From an uncultured Alphaproteobacteria bacterium (GTDB taxonomy: Bacteria > Pseudomonadota > Alphaproteobacteria > Micropepsales > Micropepsaceae): a stretch of 48,423 nt of DNA. The notes under the pieces are model-generated. The model was not told the origin of the DNA and made no database searches. It saw only the letters and a list, made by a program, of their open reading frames with translations. Every line of letters begins with the position of its first letter. Position 1 is the stretch's first letter. Where the stretch lies: positions 1 to 48,423 of the forward strand of contig CADECX010000021.1 in assembly GCA_902825865.1 (NCBI GenBank), in the 5' to 3' direction. A program made the translations under genes and the position numbers. Shown here piece by piece: positions 1 to 7,943 of the stretch.

Positions 1-572
<572 letters not shown>

Positions 573-632
573 GTCGAAAACCCTCGAAAATCGGCGGGAC
601 TATAGGGATTTGAGCCCCAAAATCCACCCCTG

Positions 633-836
633 CTAAAGCTTGCCTGCCAGCCAGAAAATCAGGGTCAGAACCAGGCTGACCAGGATGCAGGTGACGATGG
701 GGAAGTAAAAACCGCCCTGTTCGCCCTGGATGGCGATGTCGCCCGGCAACCGCCCCAGCCCCAGCCGCGTCAGATAGGGCCAAAGCAATCCCGCCGCCAC
801 CAGGACCAGGCCGATCAGGATCAGAAGACGGTTCAT
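633..836 (-). CDS. DUF2905 family small membrane protein
   Basis: A 67-residue protein of unknown function. It has two hydrophobic segments, about residues 3-22 and 45-65, joined by a short polar loop with the signature LGRLPGDIAIQGEQGGFYFP. That loop and the length match the DUF2905 family, which is widespread in bacteria as a single small inner-membrane protein. It starts 13 bases after the stop of the upstream 2OG oxygenase gene, so the two are probably co-transcribed. The function cannot be told from sequence. Confidence 0.88.
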   Translation of the reverse strand: MNRLLILIGLVLVAAGLLWPYLTRLGLGRLPGDIAIQGEQGGFYFPIVTCILVSLVLTLIFWLAGKL

Positions 837-849
837 GGCGATCCCAAGG

Positions 850-1563
850 TTAGAGCGAGGTGAACCAGCCGGTGATGGAATAACGCGCCGCGCCGGCGAA
901 CGGCGATATGAAACCCACCAGATGCTCCTGCGGCGCCGAAAAGATGTTCAGCGCATTGAAGGCCGGCGGAAAGCCTTCGCTGATATGGCCGGGCCGGTCG
1001 GAAAACAGCAGCGCCCCGCCCCAGTCCAGGCGCCATTGCGGCGTCAGGTTGAGAACATAGGCGGCGATGCGCTTTTGCGCATTCAGCCCGTCGCCATCGT
1101 CATGCTGGCAGAGGAAATGGCCGGGCCGGTAGCGCGTGGCCTGGGCCGAAGCATAGGCGATGGCCGATGAACCGGTGACCGTCCTGGCGAAATCCAGAAC
1201 CGGCGTACTGTTGAGGAAGGCGGTGACGGCTGAAAGATGGTGCGACGGGTCCGGATAGGGCTCGCCCACATTCGACATTGGATGAACGTCGTACAGGAAA
1301 TGGAATTTGTCCCGCGCCCGCGCATAGGCATCCGCCATCATCATGCTGTGCTGCTGTTGGGTCAGAAGATGGGCCGGCTGCAGTCCTTCGCGGTCGCCGC
1401 CCCGGGCGAAAACCAGATATTCGGTCTCCTGCTCCAAACAGCGATGAATGCGGGCGGCGCTTTCCGGTGTCAGTATGCCGGGAATATGGGCCCGGCCGTC
1501 GCGCCGAAAGCGATCGACAATGCCGGCCATGTCGAGCGCCGGATTGAGAGCGGGGTCGCTCAA
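850..1563 (-). CDS. 2-oxoglutarate/Fe(II)-dependent oxygenase (prolyl-hydroxylase-like)
   Basis: A 237-residue protein with the double-stranded beta-helix signature of 2-oxoglutarate dioxygenases. The iron ligands appear as H154-x-D156 in the segment [11 protein letters not shown], with a distal histidine at 214 (APQEHLVGF) and an arginine at 227 that would bind the 2-oxoglutarate carboxylate. Such enzymes hydroxylate proteins, peptides or small molecules using O2 and 2-oxoglutarate. The order of motifs resembles the bacterial prolyl 4-hydroxylase and Ofd1 branch, but the substrate is not known. Its ATG overlaps the rlmN stop by 4 bases (ATGA), so translation is probably coupled to the rRNA methylase. 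A ribosomal or translation-related substrate is an inference from this coupling only. Confidence 0.85.
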   Translation of the reverse strand: MSDPALNPALDMAGIVDRFRRDGRAHIPGILTPESAARIHRCLEQETEYLVFARGGDREGLQPAHLLTQQQHSMMMADAYARARDKFHFLYDVHPMSNVGEPYPDPSHHLSAVTAFLNSTPVLDFARTVTGSSAIAYASAQATRYRPGHFLCQHDDGDGLNAQKRIAAYVLNLTPQWRLDWGGALLFSDRPGHISEGFPPAFNALNIFSAPQEHLVGFISPFAGAARYSITGWFTSL

Positions 1564-2714
1564 TGCGGCATCCGCGACAGTTGCGAGGATTGCAGCGCGT
1601 CCATCTCACGCGCCATGCGGGCTGACGCGCGTTCTTTCACGCTTTCGCTCTTGAGCTGGCCGCAGGCCGCCATGATGTCGCGGCCGCGCGGCGTGCGCAC
1701 CGGCGAGGCGTAACCGGCGCGGTTGACGATCTCGGCGAATTTCTCGATCTGGCTCCAGTCCGAACATTCATAGGGCGCGCCGGGCCAGGGATTGAAGGGG
1801 ATCAGATTGATCTTGGCGAAAATGCCCGCCACCAGCTTCACCAGGGCGCGCGCATCGGCCAGAGAGTCGTTGACGCCTTTCAGCATCACATATTCGAAGG
1901 TGATGCGCCGCGCATTGGAGGCGCCGGGATAGGTGCGGCAGGCCTCGATCAATTCGGCAATCGGATACTTCTTGTTGATCGGCACGATTTCGTCGCGGAT
2001 ATCGTCCTTCACCGCATGCAGCGAAATCGCCAGGCTGGAGCCGATCTCATTTCCGGCGCGCGGGATCATCGGCACCACACCGGCGGTCGACAAGGTCACA
2101 CGGCGCTTGGACAGCGCCAGAGCATCGCCGTCCATCACAATGGCCAGCGCCGCCTTCACATGGTCGAAATTGTAAAGCGGCTCGCCCATCCCCATCATCA
2201 CGATGTTGGTGACTTTGCGGCCCGGCGCGGTCGACGGCCAATCCTCCAGCGCATCCTTGGCGATCAAAAGCTGACCCAGGATTTCCGAAGGGGTCAGATT
2301 GCGCACCAGCTTCTGGGTGCCGGTATGGCAGAAGCGGCAGTTCAGGGTGCAGCCGACCTGGGAGGAGACGCACAAGGTGCCGCGATCGCTTTCCGGGATA
2401 TAGACGGTCTCGAATTCGATCCCCGGCCCGGTCTTGAGCAACCATTTGCGGGTGCCGTCCTGCGAGACTTGAGCGGTGACAATTTCGGGCCGCGCCAGGG
2501 TGAAGGAATTTTCCAGCAGGGTGCGAAAATCCTTGGCCAGATTGCTCATAGACGCGAAATCGCGCGCGCCATGGACATAGATCCAGTTCCACAGTTGGTT
2601 GGTTCGCATCGACAGCGATTTCGCCGACACCCCGGCAACCGCCAGCGCGGACTTGAGCCCGTCCCGGTCAAGACCGATCAGCGAAGTGGGGATGTCGGCA
2701 GGAGCACTCATCAC
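1560..2714 (-). CDS. rlmN: Dual-specificity RNA methyltransferase RlmN (23S rRNA A2503, tRNA A37)
   Basis: A radical-SAM enzyme that methylates C2 of adenine 2503 in 23S rRNA and of adenine 37 in some tRNAs. The 384-residue protein has the cluster-binding motif C122-x3-C126-x2-C129 ([12 protein letters not shown]). A cysteine at 115 ([10 protein letters not shown]) and one near the C-terminus ([12 protein letters not shown]) match the two catalytic cysteines of the RlmN mechanism. Other family segments are [10 protein letters not shown] and [12 protein letters not shown]. The start is one of two adjacent ATG codons; the first overlaps the stop of the IalB-like gene as ATGA. Its 3' end overlaps the oxygenase gene in the same way, so three genes are tightly coupled. 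Confidence 0.97.
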   Translation of the reverse strand: MMSAPADIPTSLIGLDRDGLKSALAVAGVSAKSLSMRTNQLWNWIYVHGARDFASMSNLAKDFRTLLENSFTLARPEIVTAQVSQDGTRKWLLKTGPGIEFETVYIPESDRGTLCVSSQVGCTLNCRFCHTGTQKLVRNLTPSEILGQLLIAKDALEDWPSTAPGRKVTNIVMMGMGEPLYNFDHVKAALAIVMDGDALALSKRRVTLSTAGVVPMIPRAGNEIGSSLAISLHAVKDDIRDEIVPINKKYPIAELIEACRTYPGASNARRITFEYVMLKGVNDSLADARALVKLVAGIFAKINLIPFNPWPGAPYECSDWSQIEKFAEIVNRAGYASPVRTPRGRDIMAACGQLKSESVKERASARMAREMDALQSSQLSRMPH

Positions 2715-3229
2715 ATCGGACAGGCGGCGTGAATCTTGTCCAGCGCGTCCTTGAATCCGGACAGGCTGTAGGTGTCGACGGTCTTGGTGCCCCGGGCGCT
2801 GACGCCGCTGGCCACCGCCGACACGCCTTCCTGCATGGCGGTGATCAGCCGCGCATTGTCGTCCAGTCTGTGCAGCCAGGAGCTGCCGTCCTTGCCGGTG
2901 TTGCGGATGAAGAAAGCGAACTTGTCGCCCCCAACACCCAGAGCGGCAACGCCCTTCTCATTGCCCTGATAGCCGTAAACGATCTGGGCTTCGCCCTTGA
3001 TCTTGCGTGCGGGCCAATCCGACACCATCAGATAAATCGGTCCGCGCTTGGCGGTGGCCGGGCGGGTGGCGCGCGGCTTGGACAAGGCAAAGCAGGTCAG
3101 GCTGTCGCCGCTGCCGGAGGAATAGGCGGTCCAGTTGCCGAACACGCCCAACAGATTGGCGGGTTCCGCCTTGGCCGGCAGCACCAGCGCCAGGCTCAGA
3201 CCCATGCAAATGCCCAAAACCTTGTTCAT
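2711..3229 (-). CDS. Invasion-associated locus B (IalB)-like periplasmic protein
   Basis: A 172-residue secreted protein. The chosen ATG at 3229 opens a typical signal peptide ([21 protein letters not shown], described by its charged start and hydrophobic core) and has a GGAG ribosome site 7 bases upstream. An upstream in-frame start would add 62 residues without any signal peptide and is less likely. The mature part begins with a [10 protein letters not shown] segment and carries [14 protein letters not shown] and the FAFFIRNT region, as in IalB family proteins of alphaproteobacteria. The founding member, from Bartonella, is linked to red-cell invasion, but homologues are common in harmless relatives and their role is unclear. 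It sits directly upstream of rlmN with a 4-base overlap. Confidence 0.82.
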   Translation of the reverse strand: MNKVLGICMGLSLALVLPAKAEPANLLGVFGNWTAYSSGSGDSLTCFALSKPRATRPATAKRGPIYLMVSDWPARKIKGEAQIVYGYQGNEKGVAALGVGGDKFAFFIRNTGKDGSSWLHRLDDNARLITAMQEGVSAVASGVSARGTKTVDTYSLSGFKDALDKIHAACPM

Positions 3230-3299
3230 CTCTGCTCCGGCTAAATCGATTCGACGCTCAAAATTGCAGCGGAATCCGGCGTTTGTGCGATCGGCCGGG

Positions 3300-3329
3300 A
3301 AGATACTGGACAGTGCCCGGCCCGTGCAA
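3300..3329 (-). promoter_or_regulatory. Candidate sigma-70 promoter for the ialB-rlmN run
   Basis: Reading the minus strand, TTGCAC is followed after 18 bases by TATCTT, about 70 bases upstream of the IalB-like start. This is a fair match to alphaproteobacterial housekeeping promoters. It was found by eye. The rest of the 225-base gap between 3230 and 3454 shows nothing else I can name. Confidence 0.35.
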
Positions 3330-3454
3330 GTTGTTCCTAGGGCGAGGGATTTTGTGGCCTGAGCAGGGTTGCTAGCGACAGCGTGGCAACGAGCGATGTG
3401 GGCAATCCAGCCCATGAGCGACGAGCGACGAACTCAGGACGCAAAAGACCCGCG

Positions 3455-4240
3455 CTACTCTCTGAGGCCATAGCCTTTGGCGTAAAGACGCCAGACTGTC
3501 AGACCTAATACAAGAAGGGACAACAAAGTCAGGCCGATGCCCAACCCCGGCGGCGTCTCGTCAAAACCGATCATGGAACCGCGAATACCATTGATGAAAT
3601 AGAAAAAGGGATTGGCCCAGGCCAGCCAGCGCAGCCATTCCGGCAGCATTTCCACGGTGTTGAAGGTCCCGCCCACCATCGACAAGGGCGTCAGGAAAAA
3701 CACCACCGGCATGTTGAGCTGCTCGAAGCTTTTGGACCACAGCCCGACAATGATGCCCAAAAGGCCGAACACCGCCGACACACTGACCATCCAGAACAGG
3801 AACAGCGGCCAGGATTCGACATGGGTCGCGCCGAAGCCGACGCCCATCAGCATGATGCCGATACCGGTTACCGAGGCGCGCAACACCACCACCGACAGGC
3901 TGCCCGCGATCATTTCGGCATAGGAAAGCGGGGCGACCAAAGTCTCCTCGATAAATTTGATGAAGCGGGAGAAATAGATCGCCGAGGAGGATTGCAGGAA
4001 GGCGGCATTGACCACGTTCATCATCACAATGCCGGGCAGCACGAATTCCAGATAGCGGTGGCCGCCGATATGGGTGATGCGCCCGCCGACCACAAAACCG
4101 AAAATGAAGATGAACAGCAGCGCCGAGATCCAGGGCGCGATAAAGGCCTGGATCGGCACCCGCATCATGCGCGACACCTCGCGCCGGACCATGGTGTGCA
4201 GGCCGATCCAGTTGGTGCCCAGCGGCGGTTTGGCTTGCAT
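3455..4240 (-). CDS. ABC-2 type exporter, permease subunit (YadH-like)
   Basis: The membrane half of an ABC-2 exporter. From the ATG at 4240 it is 261 residues, the usual size of the YadH/NodJ-type permeases, with six hydrophobic spans and the family segments RMMRVPIQAFIAPW near the N-terminus, EETLVAPLSYAEM in the middle, and ANPFFYFINGIRGSMIG before the last span. The longer upstream reading overlaps the ATPase gene in another frame and adds only proline- and arginine-rich noise. The ATG comes 1 base after the stop of the ATPase gene, so the pair is co-translated. The substrate is unknown; relatives export drugs, lipids or polysaccharide precursors. Confidence 0.9.
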   Translation of the reverse strand: MQAKPPLGTNWIGLHTMVRREVSRMMRVPIQAFIAPWISALLFIFIFGFVVGGRITHIGGHRYLEFVLPGIVMMNVVNAAFLQSSSAIYFSRFIKFIEETLVAPLSYAEMIAGSLSVVVLRASVTGIGIMLMGVGFGATHVESWPLFLFWMVSVSAVFGLLGIIVGLWSKSFEQLNMPVVFFLTPLSMVGGTFNTVEMLPEWLRWLAWANPFFYFINGIRGSMIGFDETPPGLGIGLTLLSLLVLGLTVWRLYAKGYGLRE

Positions 4241-4241
4241 G

Positions 4242-4991
4242 CTATTGGCCCGCCACGTGATCGGCTTCGGCGCCGGTCGCCACCAGATAGGCCTGTTCCA
4301 GCCCGCCCGGCCCGCCGGCGATTTCTTCCTTGCTGCCCAGGCGGGCGATCCGGCCCTTGGCGACAATGGCGATCTGGCGGCAGAGCCGTTCCACTTCTTC
4401 CAGATAATGCGAAGTCAGAAGGATGGTCTTGCCGTCCTTGTTGATCTCGGCGAGATAGCGCCACAGCACCCGGCGCAATTCGACGTCCACGCCGGCGGTC
4501 GGTTCGTCCAGGATAATCAGCTGTGGATCGTGAACCAGGGCGCGCGCCAGCACCACCCGCCGCTTGAGGCCGCCCGACAATTCGCGGAACTGCTTTTTCT
4601 GATGCGCCACCAGATCAAATTTCTCCATCAGCATGTCGATGCGCTCTTTGCGCAGCCGCGCCGGCATGCCGAAATAGCCGCCCATCCAATCCACGATCTG
4701 GCGCGGCGTGGCGAAAGGATCGACATTGAATTCCTGCGGACACAGCCCGACCAGGCGGCGCGCCTCGCGATAGTCTTTCACCGAATCCAGGCCGAAAATC
4801 TCAATCGTCCCGGCACTGGGTTCGGCAATGCCGGTGACGCAATGGATGGTGGTGGACTTGCCCGCGCCATTGGGACCCAGAAAGCCGAAAAACTCGCCTT
4901 CCGCGATGGTCAAAGACAGTTCCTCGACCGCCACCGTGCCGCGGCGATAGACCTTGCGGAGATTGTTGATTTTCAGCGCCGGGATGGACAT
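4242..4991 (-). CDS. ABC-2 type exporter, ATP-binding subunit (YadG-like)
   Basis: The ATPase partner of the permease just downstream. The 249 residues contain the Walker A motif GPNGAGKST (about residues 39-47), the signature LSGGLKRRVVLARAL, the Walker B LIILDEPTAGVD, and the H-loop LLTSHYLEEVERLC. The sequence LCPQEFNVDPFATPRQIV in the Q-loop region is typical of the YadG/CcmA/NodI group of exporter ATPases. This is the first gene of a two-gene unit; the 68-base gap upstream (4992-5059) probably holds its promoter. The transported compound cannot be deduced. Confidence 0.93.
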   Translation of the reverse strand: MSIPALKINNLRKVYRRGTVAVEELSLTIAEGEFFGFLGPNGAGKSTTIHCVTGIAEPSAGTIEIFGLDSVKDYREARRLVGLCPQEFNVDPFATPRQIVDWMGGYFGMPARLRKERIDMLMEKFDLVAHQKKQFRELSGGLKRRVVLARALVHDPQLIILDEPTAGVDVELRRVLWRYLAEINKDGKTILLTSHYLEEVERLCRQIAIVAKGRIARLGSKEEIAGGPGGLEQAYLVATGAEADHVAGQ

Positions 4992-5041
4992 GGCGCCTTA
5001 TATGGAACTGACGCCGATTTTTCCAAGACTATTTGCGTGGT

Positions 5042-5076
5042 AACCACGTGCACTGTCTCTCAATAGTCACGTGGTT
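5042..5076 (-). repeat. Inverted repeat across the 3' end of the RNA methylase gene
   Basis: AACCACGTG and CACGTGGTT form a perfect 9-bp inverted repeat with a 17-base loop, spanning the stop codon of the SpoU-type methylase. A second, overlapping palindrome CGTGGTAACCACG lies at 5036-5048. In the transcript the first repeat would form a 3' hairpin. No U-run follows, so it is not a classic terminator. A transcription-factor site upstream of the ABC exporter is the alternative. Confidence 0.4.
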
Positions 5077-5590
5077 TCGCCAAGGGGGCGCCCCAATTGT
5101 GGACCGGCGGAATATCGGCGCCTCCGCTGGGCGTCACCGGCCGCCCGCCAAAGCGGCCCGAGCTTACCAAACGGTCATAAAGCACGATGGCGCCCGCCAT
5201 CCCGACATTGATGGAAAAACGGGTGGGAATTTTCACCACGAATTCGCAAAGCGACAGCATCTGGGGCGACAGCGAATAGCGTTCCGCGCCGAAGACATAA
5301 GCGGCGCAGGACGGGTGACGAAAACGGGGCAGCTCCACCGCTTCGTCGGTGATCTCCACCCCCACCAGGCGGCAGCCCAGCGGCAGGCGGAAATCCTCCG
5401 GCCGCTCGAAGGAATAAAAGGGCAGCGCACCCTGCGCCCGTGAGGTGTCGCTGTTGGCATCGGACAATTTCAGGCGCGGCGCGATATTAAAGAAAAAGCT
5501 GGCGTCAAAGGCGTGCGCGATCCGGACCAGATTGCCCAGATTCATCGGCTTGGATACGCCTTCGACACCAACTGCAAAGTAGCCGCGCAC
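5060..5590 (-). CDS. SpoU/TrmH-family RNA 2'-O-methyltransferase
   Basis: A 176-residue protein of the SPOUT superfamily, which uses a deep trefoil knot to bind SAM and methylates ribose 2'-OH in rRNA or tRNA. The three family motifs can be read: NLGNLVRIAHAF (motif 1), YVFGAERYSLS (motif 2, normally GsE-x-x-G), and FSINVGMAGAIVLYDR (motif 3, normally SLNVs-x-A-x-A). The alanine and tyrosine in motif 2 are off consensus. The start is GTG at 5590, preceded by a G-rich stretch. It follows the DUF6491 gene by about 45 bases and may share its transcript. The exact RNA target is not evident. Confidence 0.85.
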   Translation of the reverse strand: MRGYFAVGVEGVSKPMNLGNLVRIAHAFDASFFFNIAPRLKLSDANSDTSRAQGALPFYSFERPEDFRLPLGCRLVGVEITDEAVELPRFRHPSCAAYVFGAERYSLSPQMLSLCEFVVKIPTRFSINVGMAGAIVLYDRLVSSGRFGGRPVTPSGGADIPPVHNWGAPLAKPRDY

Positions 5591-5635
5591 GTCCCCTACC
5601 CGAGTCGCAAAACCCGGTGAGGTTCTAGCACAGTC

Positions 5636-6040
5636 TTACTTGTTCTTGGCTTTCAGCGCCGCGGCCGCCGCGAGGTCTGCCTTGTCCAGCGCCACGGTCT
5701 GATACTCGACGCTCTGGACGATGCATTGCTGCGGACCGACCAAATCATTCTGAAGCACGGAATCGCCCCGCTCGACACAGGACAGGGTGCCCACGCCGCG
5801 CGTCCTGAAGCCCAGGGTGAGATGGTGCTGCAGATTGTAGCAGACGCCGATGAAATTCAGGCGATAACGCTTGCGCGCCAGGTCGGTGACGATCAGCGAG
5901 CGGTTTCCCGGCACGGTCTTGAAGTCATAGATATTGCGCTGGCGCAGGCAGGGCGGCTCCGAAGGCGGCGGCGGAGCCGGTTGGGCAATGGCCGGCAGGG
6001 CAATCAGCAAAAAACCGGCGGCCAAAAGAGAACGAGTCAT
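5636..6040 (-). CDS. DUF6491-like secreted protein
   Basis: A 134-residue protein with a signal peptide (MTRSLLAAGFLLIALPAIA) followed by a proline-rich linker. The mature part reads CLRQRNIYDFKTVPGNRSL, then KRYRLNFIGVCYNLQHHL and LSCVERGDSVL; this spacing of arginine, tyrosine and cysteine resembles the DUF6491 family of proteobacterial periplasmic proteins of unknown function. The ATG at 6040 is preceded by GGAGG at good spacing, so it is preferred over upstream starts at 6052 and 6160, which would bury the signal peptide. Four cysteines in the mature part could form disulphides. No catalytic motif is seen. Confidence 0.75.
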   Translation of the reverse strand: MTRSLLAAGFLLIALPAIAQPAPPPPSEPPCLRQRNIYDFKTVPGNRSLIVTDLARKRYRLNFIGVCYNLQHHLTLGFRTRGVGTLSCVERGDSVLQNDLVGPQQCIVQSVEYQTVALDKADLAAAAALKAKNK

Positions 6041-6159
6041 ACGATCCTCCATGCGCCCCTCGACAGTCACTCTACTACAGAAGACGTAGGAAGCGAAACC
6101 AAATTTTTCCTGGTACGTTCCGGTACTGGCGGAGCCCTCAAAAACAGACCATCTCTCCA

Positions 6160-7443
6160 ATGTCCAAACCCGACCTCCGTTCCCGCGTTCGTTCCGCGCC
6201 CCTGTTCAAGCAGCTGGGACCGGGCCTGATCACCGGCGCCGCCGACGACGATCCCAGCGGCATCGCCACCTATAGCCAGGGCGGCGCCCAGTTCGGCTTC
6301 AACCTGCTCTGGACCATGCTGCTGACATTTCCGCTGATGGTGGCGATCCAGATGGTCAGCGCCTTGATCGGGCGCGTCACCGGCCGGGGCCTCGCCCGCA
6401 ACATGAGCGAGGTGATGCCGCGCCCGCTGGTGCTCACCCTGCTGGCGCTGTTGTTCATCGCCAACACCATCAATGTGGGCGCCGACCTGGCCGCCATGGG
6501 CGCCGCCGCCAAGCTGGTGACCGGCCTGAACGAACATGCCTTCACCTTGTTCTTCGCGTTTCTGTCGCTGGGGCTGCAGCTTTTCATTCCCTATCGCAAA
6601 TATGCCCGCTTCCTGACGGTCCTGACCTTCAGCCTGTTCGCCTATGTCGCCATCCTGTTCTTCCTGCCGCTCAACTGGTCTGAAATCGGCGCCGGACTGA
6701 TCGGACTGCATGCCGATCTGAACGAAAGCGCCGCCACGACCATTGTGGCAATCTTCGGCACCACCATCAGCCCCTATCTGTTTTTCTGGCAGAGCGCGCA
6801 GGAAGTCGAAGAGGTGGACCAGAATGCCGATCAGCATCCGTTGCGGGACCGGCCGCGCGAAGCGCCGCGCGCGCTTCGCCGCATCCGGTTGGACACCATC
6901 ACCGGCATGGCCATGTCCAACCTGATCGCCTTGGCGATCATGATCGCCACCGCCGCGACCTTGCACAGCCATGGCATCACCACCATCGACAGCGCCGCCG
7001 ACGCGGCCAGCGCGCTCAAGCCGATCGCCGGAGATTTCGCCTTTGCGCTGTTCGCCATCGGCATCATCGGCACCGGACTGCTTGCGATTCCCGTTTTGGC
7101 CGGATCAACAGGCTATGCGGTGGCGGAAGCGGCGGGCTGGAAGACCGGGTTGGACCATATGCCCTGGGAGGCGCGCGGTTTTTACATGGTGATCGGCGCG
7201 GCGGTGCTGCTGGGGCTGGGCATCGACTGGTCGCCCATCGATCCCATCAAGGCGCTGTATTGGAGCGCGGTGCTCAATGGCGTGATCGCGGTGCCGATGA
7301 TGGCGGCGCTGATGTTTGTCGCCTCCAGCCGCAAGAAGATGGGCCAATTCAGCGCCGGCTGGGTGTTGGGCGGGCTGGGCTGGCTTTGCACTGCCATCAT
7401 GGCGGCGGCGACGATCACCATGTTATATGTGAGCTTACACTAA
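6160..7443 (+). CDS. Nramp-related divalent metal transporter (variant motifs)
   Basis: A 427-residue integral membrane protein with about 11 hydrophobic spans and the Nramp (SLC11) fold signature near the N-terminus, LGPGLITGAADDDPSG. Classical Nramps have D-P-G-N in this helix and M-P-H in helix 6; here helix 1 reads DPSG (D31-G34) and helix 6 reads TTISPYLFFWQSAQ, so both metal-coordinating elements differ. A polar loop around residues 220-245 (HPLRDRPREAPRALRR) follows. Such variants form a separate branch whose metal preference may differ from manganese and iron; magnesium has been shown for some Nramp-related proteins. The assignment to transport is firm, the ion is not. It is divergent from the DUF6491 gene across 119 bases. 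Confidence 0.88.
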   Translation: MSKPDLRSRVRSAPLFKQLGPGLITGAADDDPSGIATYSQGGAQFGFNLLWTMLLTFPLMVAIQMVSALIGRVTGRGLARNMSEVMPRPLVLTLLALLFIANTINVGADLAAMGAAAKLVTGLNEHAFTLFFAFLSLGLQLFIPYRKYARFLTVLTFSLFAYVAILFFLPLNWSEIGAGLIGLHADLNESAATTIVAIFGTTISPYLFFWQSAQEVEEVDQNADQHPLRDRPREAPRALRRIRLDTITGMAMSNLIALAIMIATAATLHSHGITTIDSAADAASALKPIAGDFAFALFAIGIIGTGLLAIPVLAGSTGYAVAEAAGWKTGLDHMPWEARGFYMVIGAAVLLGLGIDWSPIDPIKALYWSAVLNGVIAVPMMAALMFVASSRKKMGQFSAGWVLGGLGWLCTAIMAAATITMLYVSLH

Positions 7444-7452
7444 CATCTCTCC

Positions 7453-7553
7453 ATGGCCGGGCTTGACCCGGCCATCCAGAGTCATAGGCGGTGTAGAACG
7501 AGTTTATACCCTGGATGGGCGGCCCCTCTTCCAATTAAAAATGGGCCGCCCAT
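7453..7553. repeat. Composite palindromic repeat between the Nramp and glsB-like genes
   Basis: Two hairpins lie in tandem. The first, at 7453-7475, is ATGGCCGGG-CTTGA-CCCGGCCAT. The second pairs ATGGGCGGCCC (7515-7525) with GGGCCGCCCAT (7543-7553), an 11-bp perfect stem. In addition CATCCAG (7473-7479) is complementary to CTGGATG (7511-7517), so the whole element can fold as one cruciform. The first palindrome is a common intergenic repeat in alphaproteobacterial genomes. The second stem ends just before the ribosome site of the next gene. Confidence 0.65.
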
Positions 7554-7566
7554 GGTGAGGAGAGAA

Positions 7567-7833
7567 ATGCATATTCTGGGCTGGATTGTCTTCGGCGCGA
7601 TTGTTGGCTGGCTGGCCAACGGCATCATGGGCAAACGGGGCAGCGGCTGCTTGGTCAATATCGCGCTGGGATTGGTCGGCGCGCTGGCGGGCGGCTTTCT
7701 GTTCCAGCAAATCAGCGGCAACTTCACCTATGACCAGCACGGTTTCATCGTCTCGACCCTGGTGGCGGTGATTGGCGCCATCATCGTGCTGGCGATCTGG
7801 AACGCCATCACAGGTCACAGGCCTTTACGCTAG
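7567..7833 (+). CDS. GlsB/YeaQ/YmgE family stress-response membrane protein
   Basis: An 88-residue protein with three hydrophobic spans and the glycine-rich pattern of the transglycosylase-associated (GlsB/YeaQ/YmgE) family: GWIVFGAIVGWLANGIMG, then CLVNIALGLVGALAGGFLF, then STLVAVIGAIIVLAIWNAI. Members are small inner-membrane proteins often raised in stationary phase or acid stress, with no known activity. The ATG at 7567 has GAGGAG 4 bases upstream. A longer reading to 7453 runs through the palindromic repeat and is not credible. It stands alone between the repeat element and a second repeat element immediately after its stop. Confidence 0.92.
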   Translation: MHILGWIVFGAIVGWLANGIMGKRGSGCLVNIALGLVGALAGGFLFQQISGNFTYDQHGFIVSTLVAVIGAIIVLAIWNAITGHRPLR

Positions 7834-7834
7834 G

Positions 7835-7905
7835 CCTCACCCTTCGACAGGCTCAGGGTGAGGAATAAAATCGACTCCTCATGCTGAGCTTGTCGAAGCA
7901 TGAGG
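7835..7905. repeat. REP-like palindrome doublet, copy 1
   Basis: Two related palindromes stand in opposite orientation, separated by 13 bases. The first (7835-7863) has arms CCTCACCC and GGTGAGG around TTCGACAGGCTCAG. The second (7877-7905) has arms CCTCATGC and GCATGAGG around TGAGCTTGTCGAA. It starts 1 base after the glsB-like stop and lies between convergent genes. A second copy of the whole doublet, inverted, is at 17983-18053. The core TTCGACAGGCTCAG is a frequent repeat in alphaproteobacteria. Confidence 0.85.
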
Positions 7906-7943
7906 GCTTGTTTCATTTGTCCTTCGCATCGGCGTGGGATTTC

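Noticed and set aside
2711..3415. Longer start for the IalB-like protein at 3415
   Set aside because: The added 62 residues are unconserved in character and would bury the signal peptide; the ATG at 3229 has a good ribosome site.
6067..6972. 301-residue open frame antisense to the Nramp gene
   Set aside because: Low-complexity Gly/Gln/Glu-rich product; the plus-strand transporter has clear membrane spans and family motifs.
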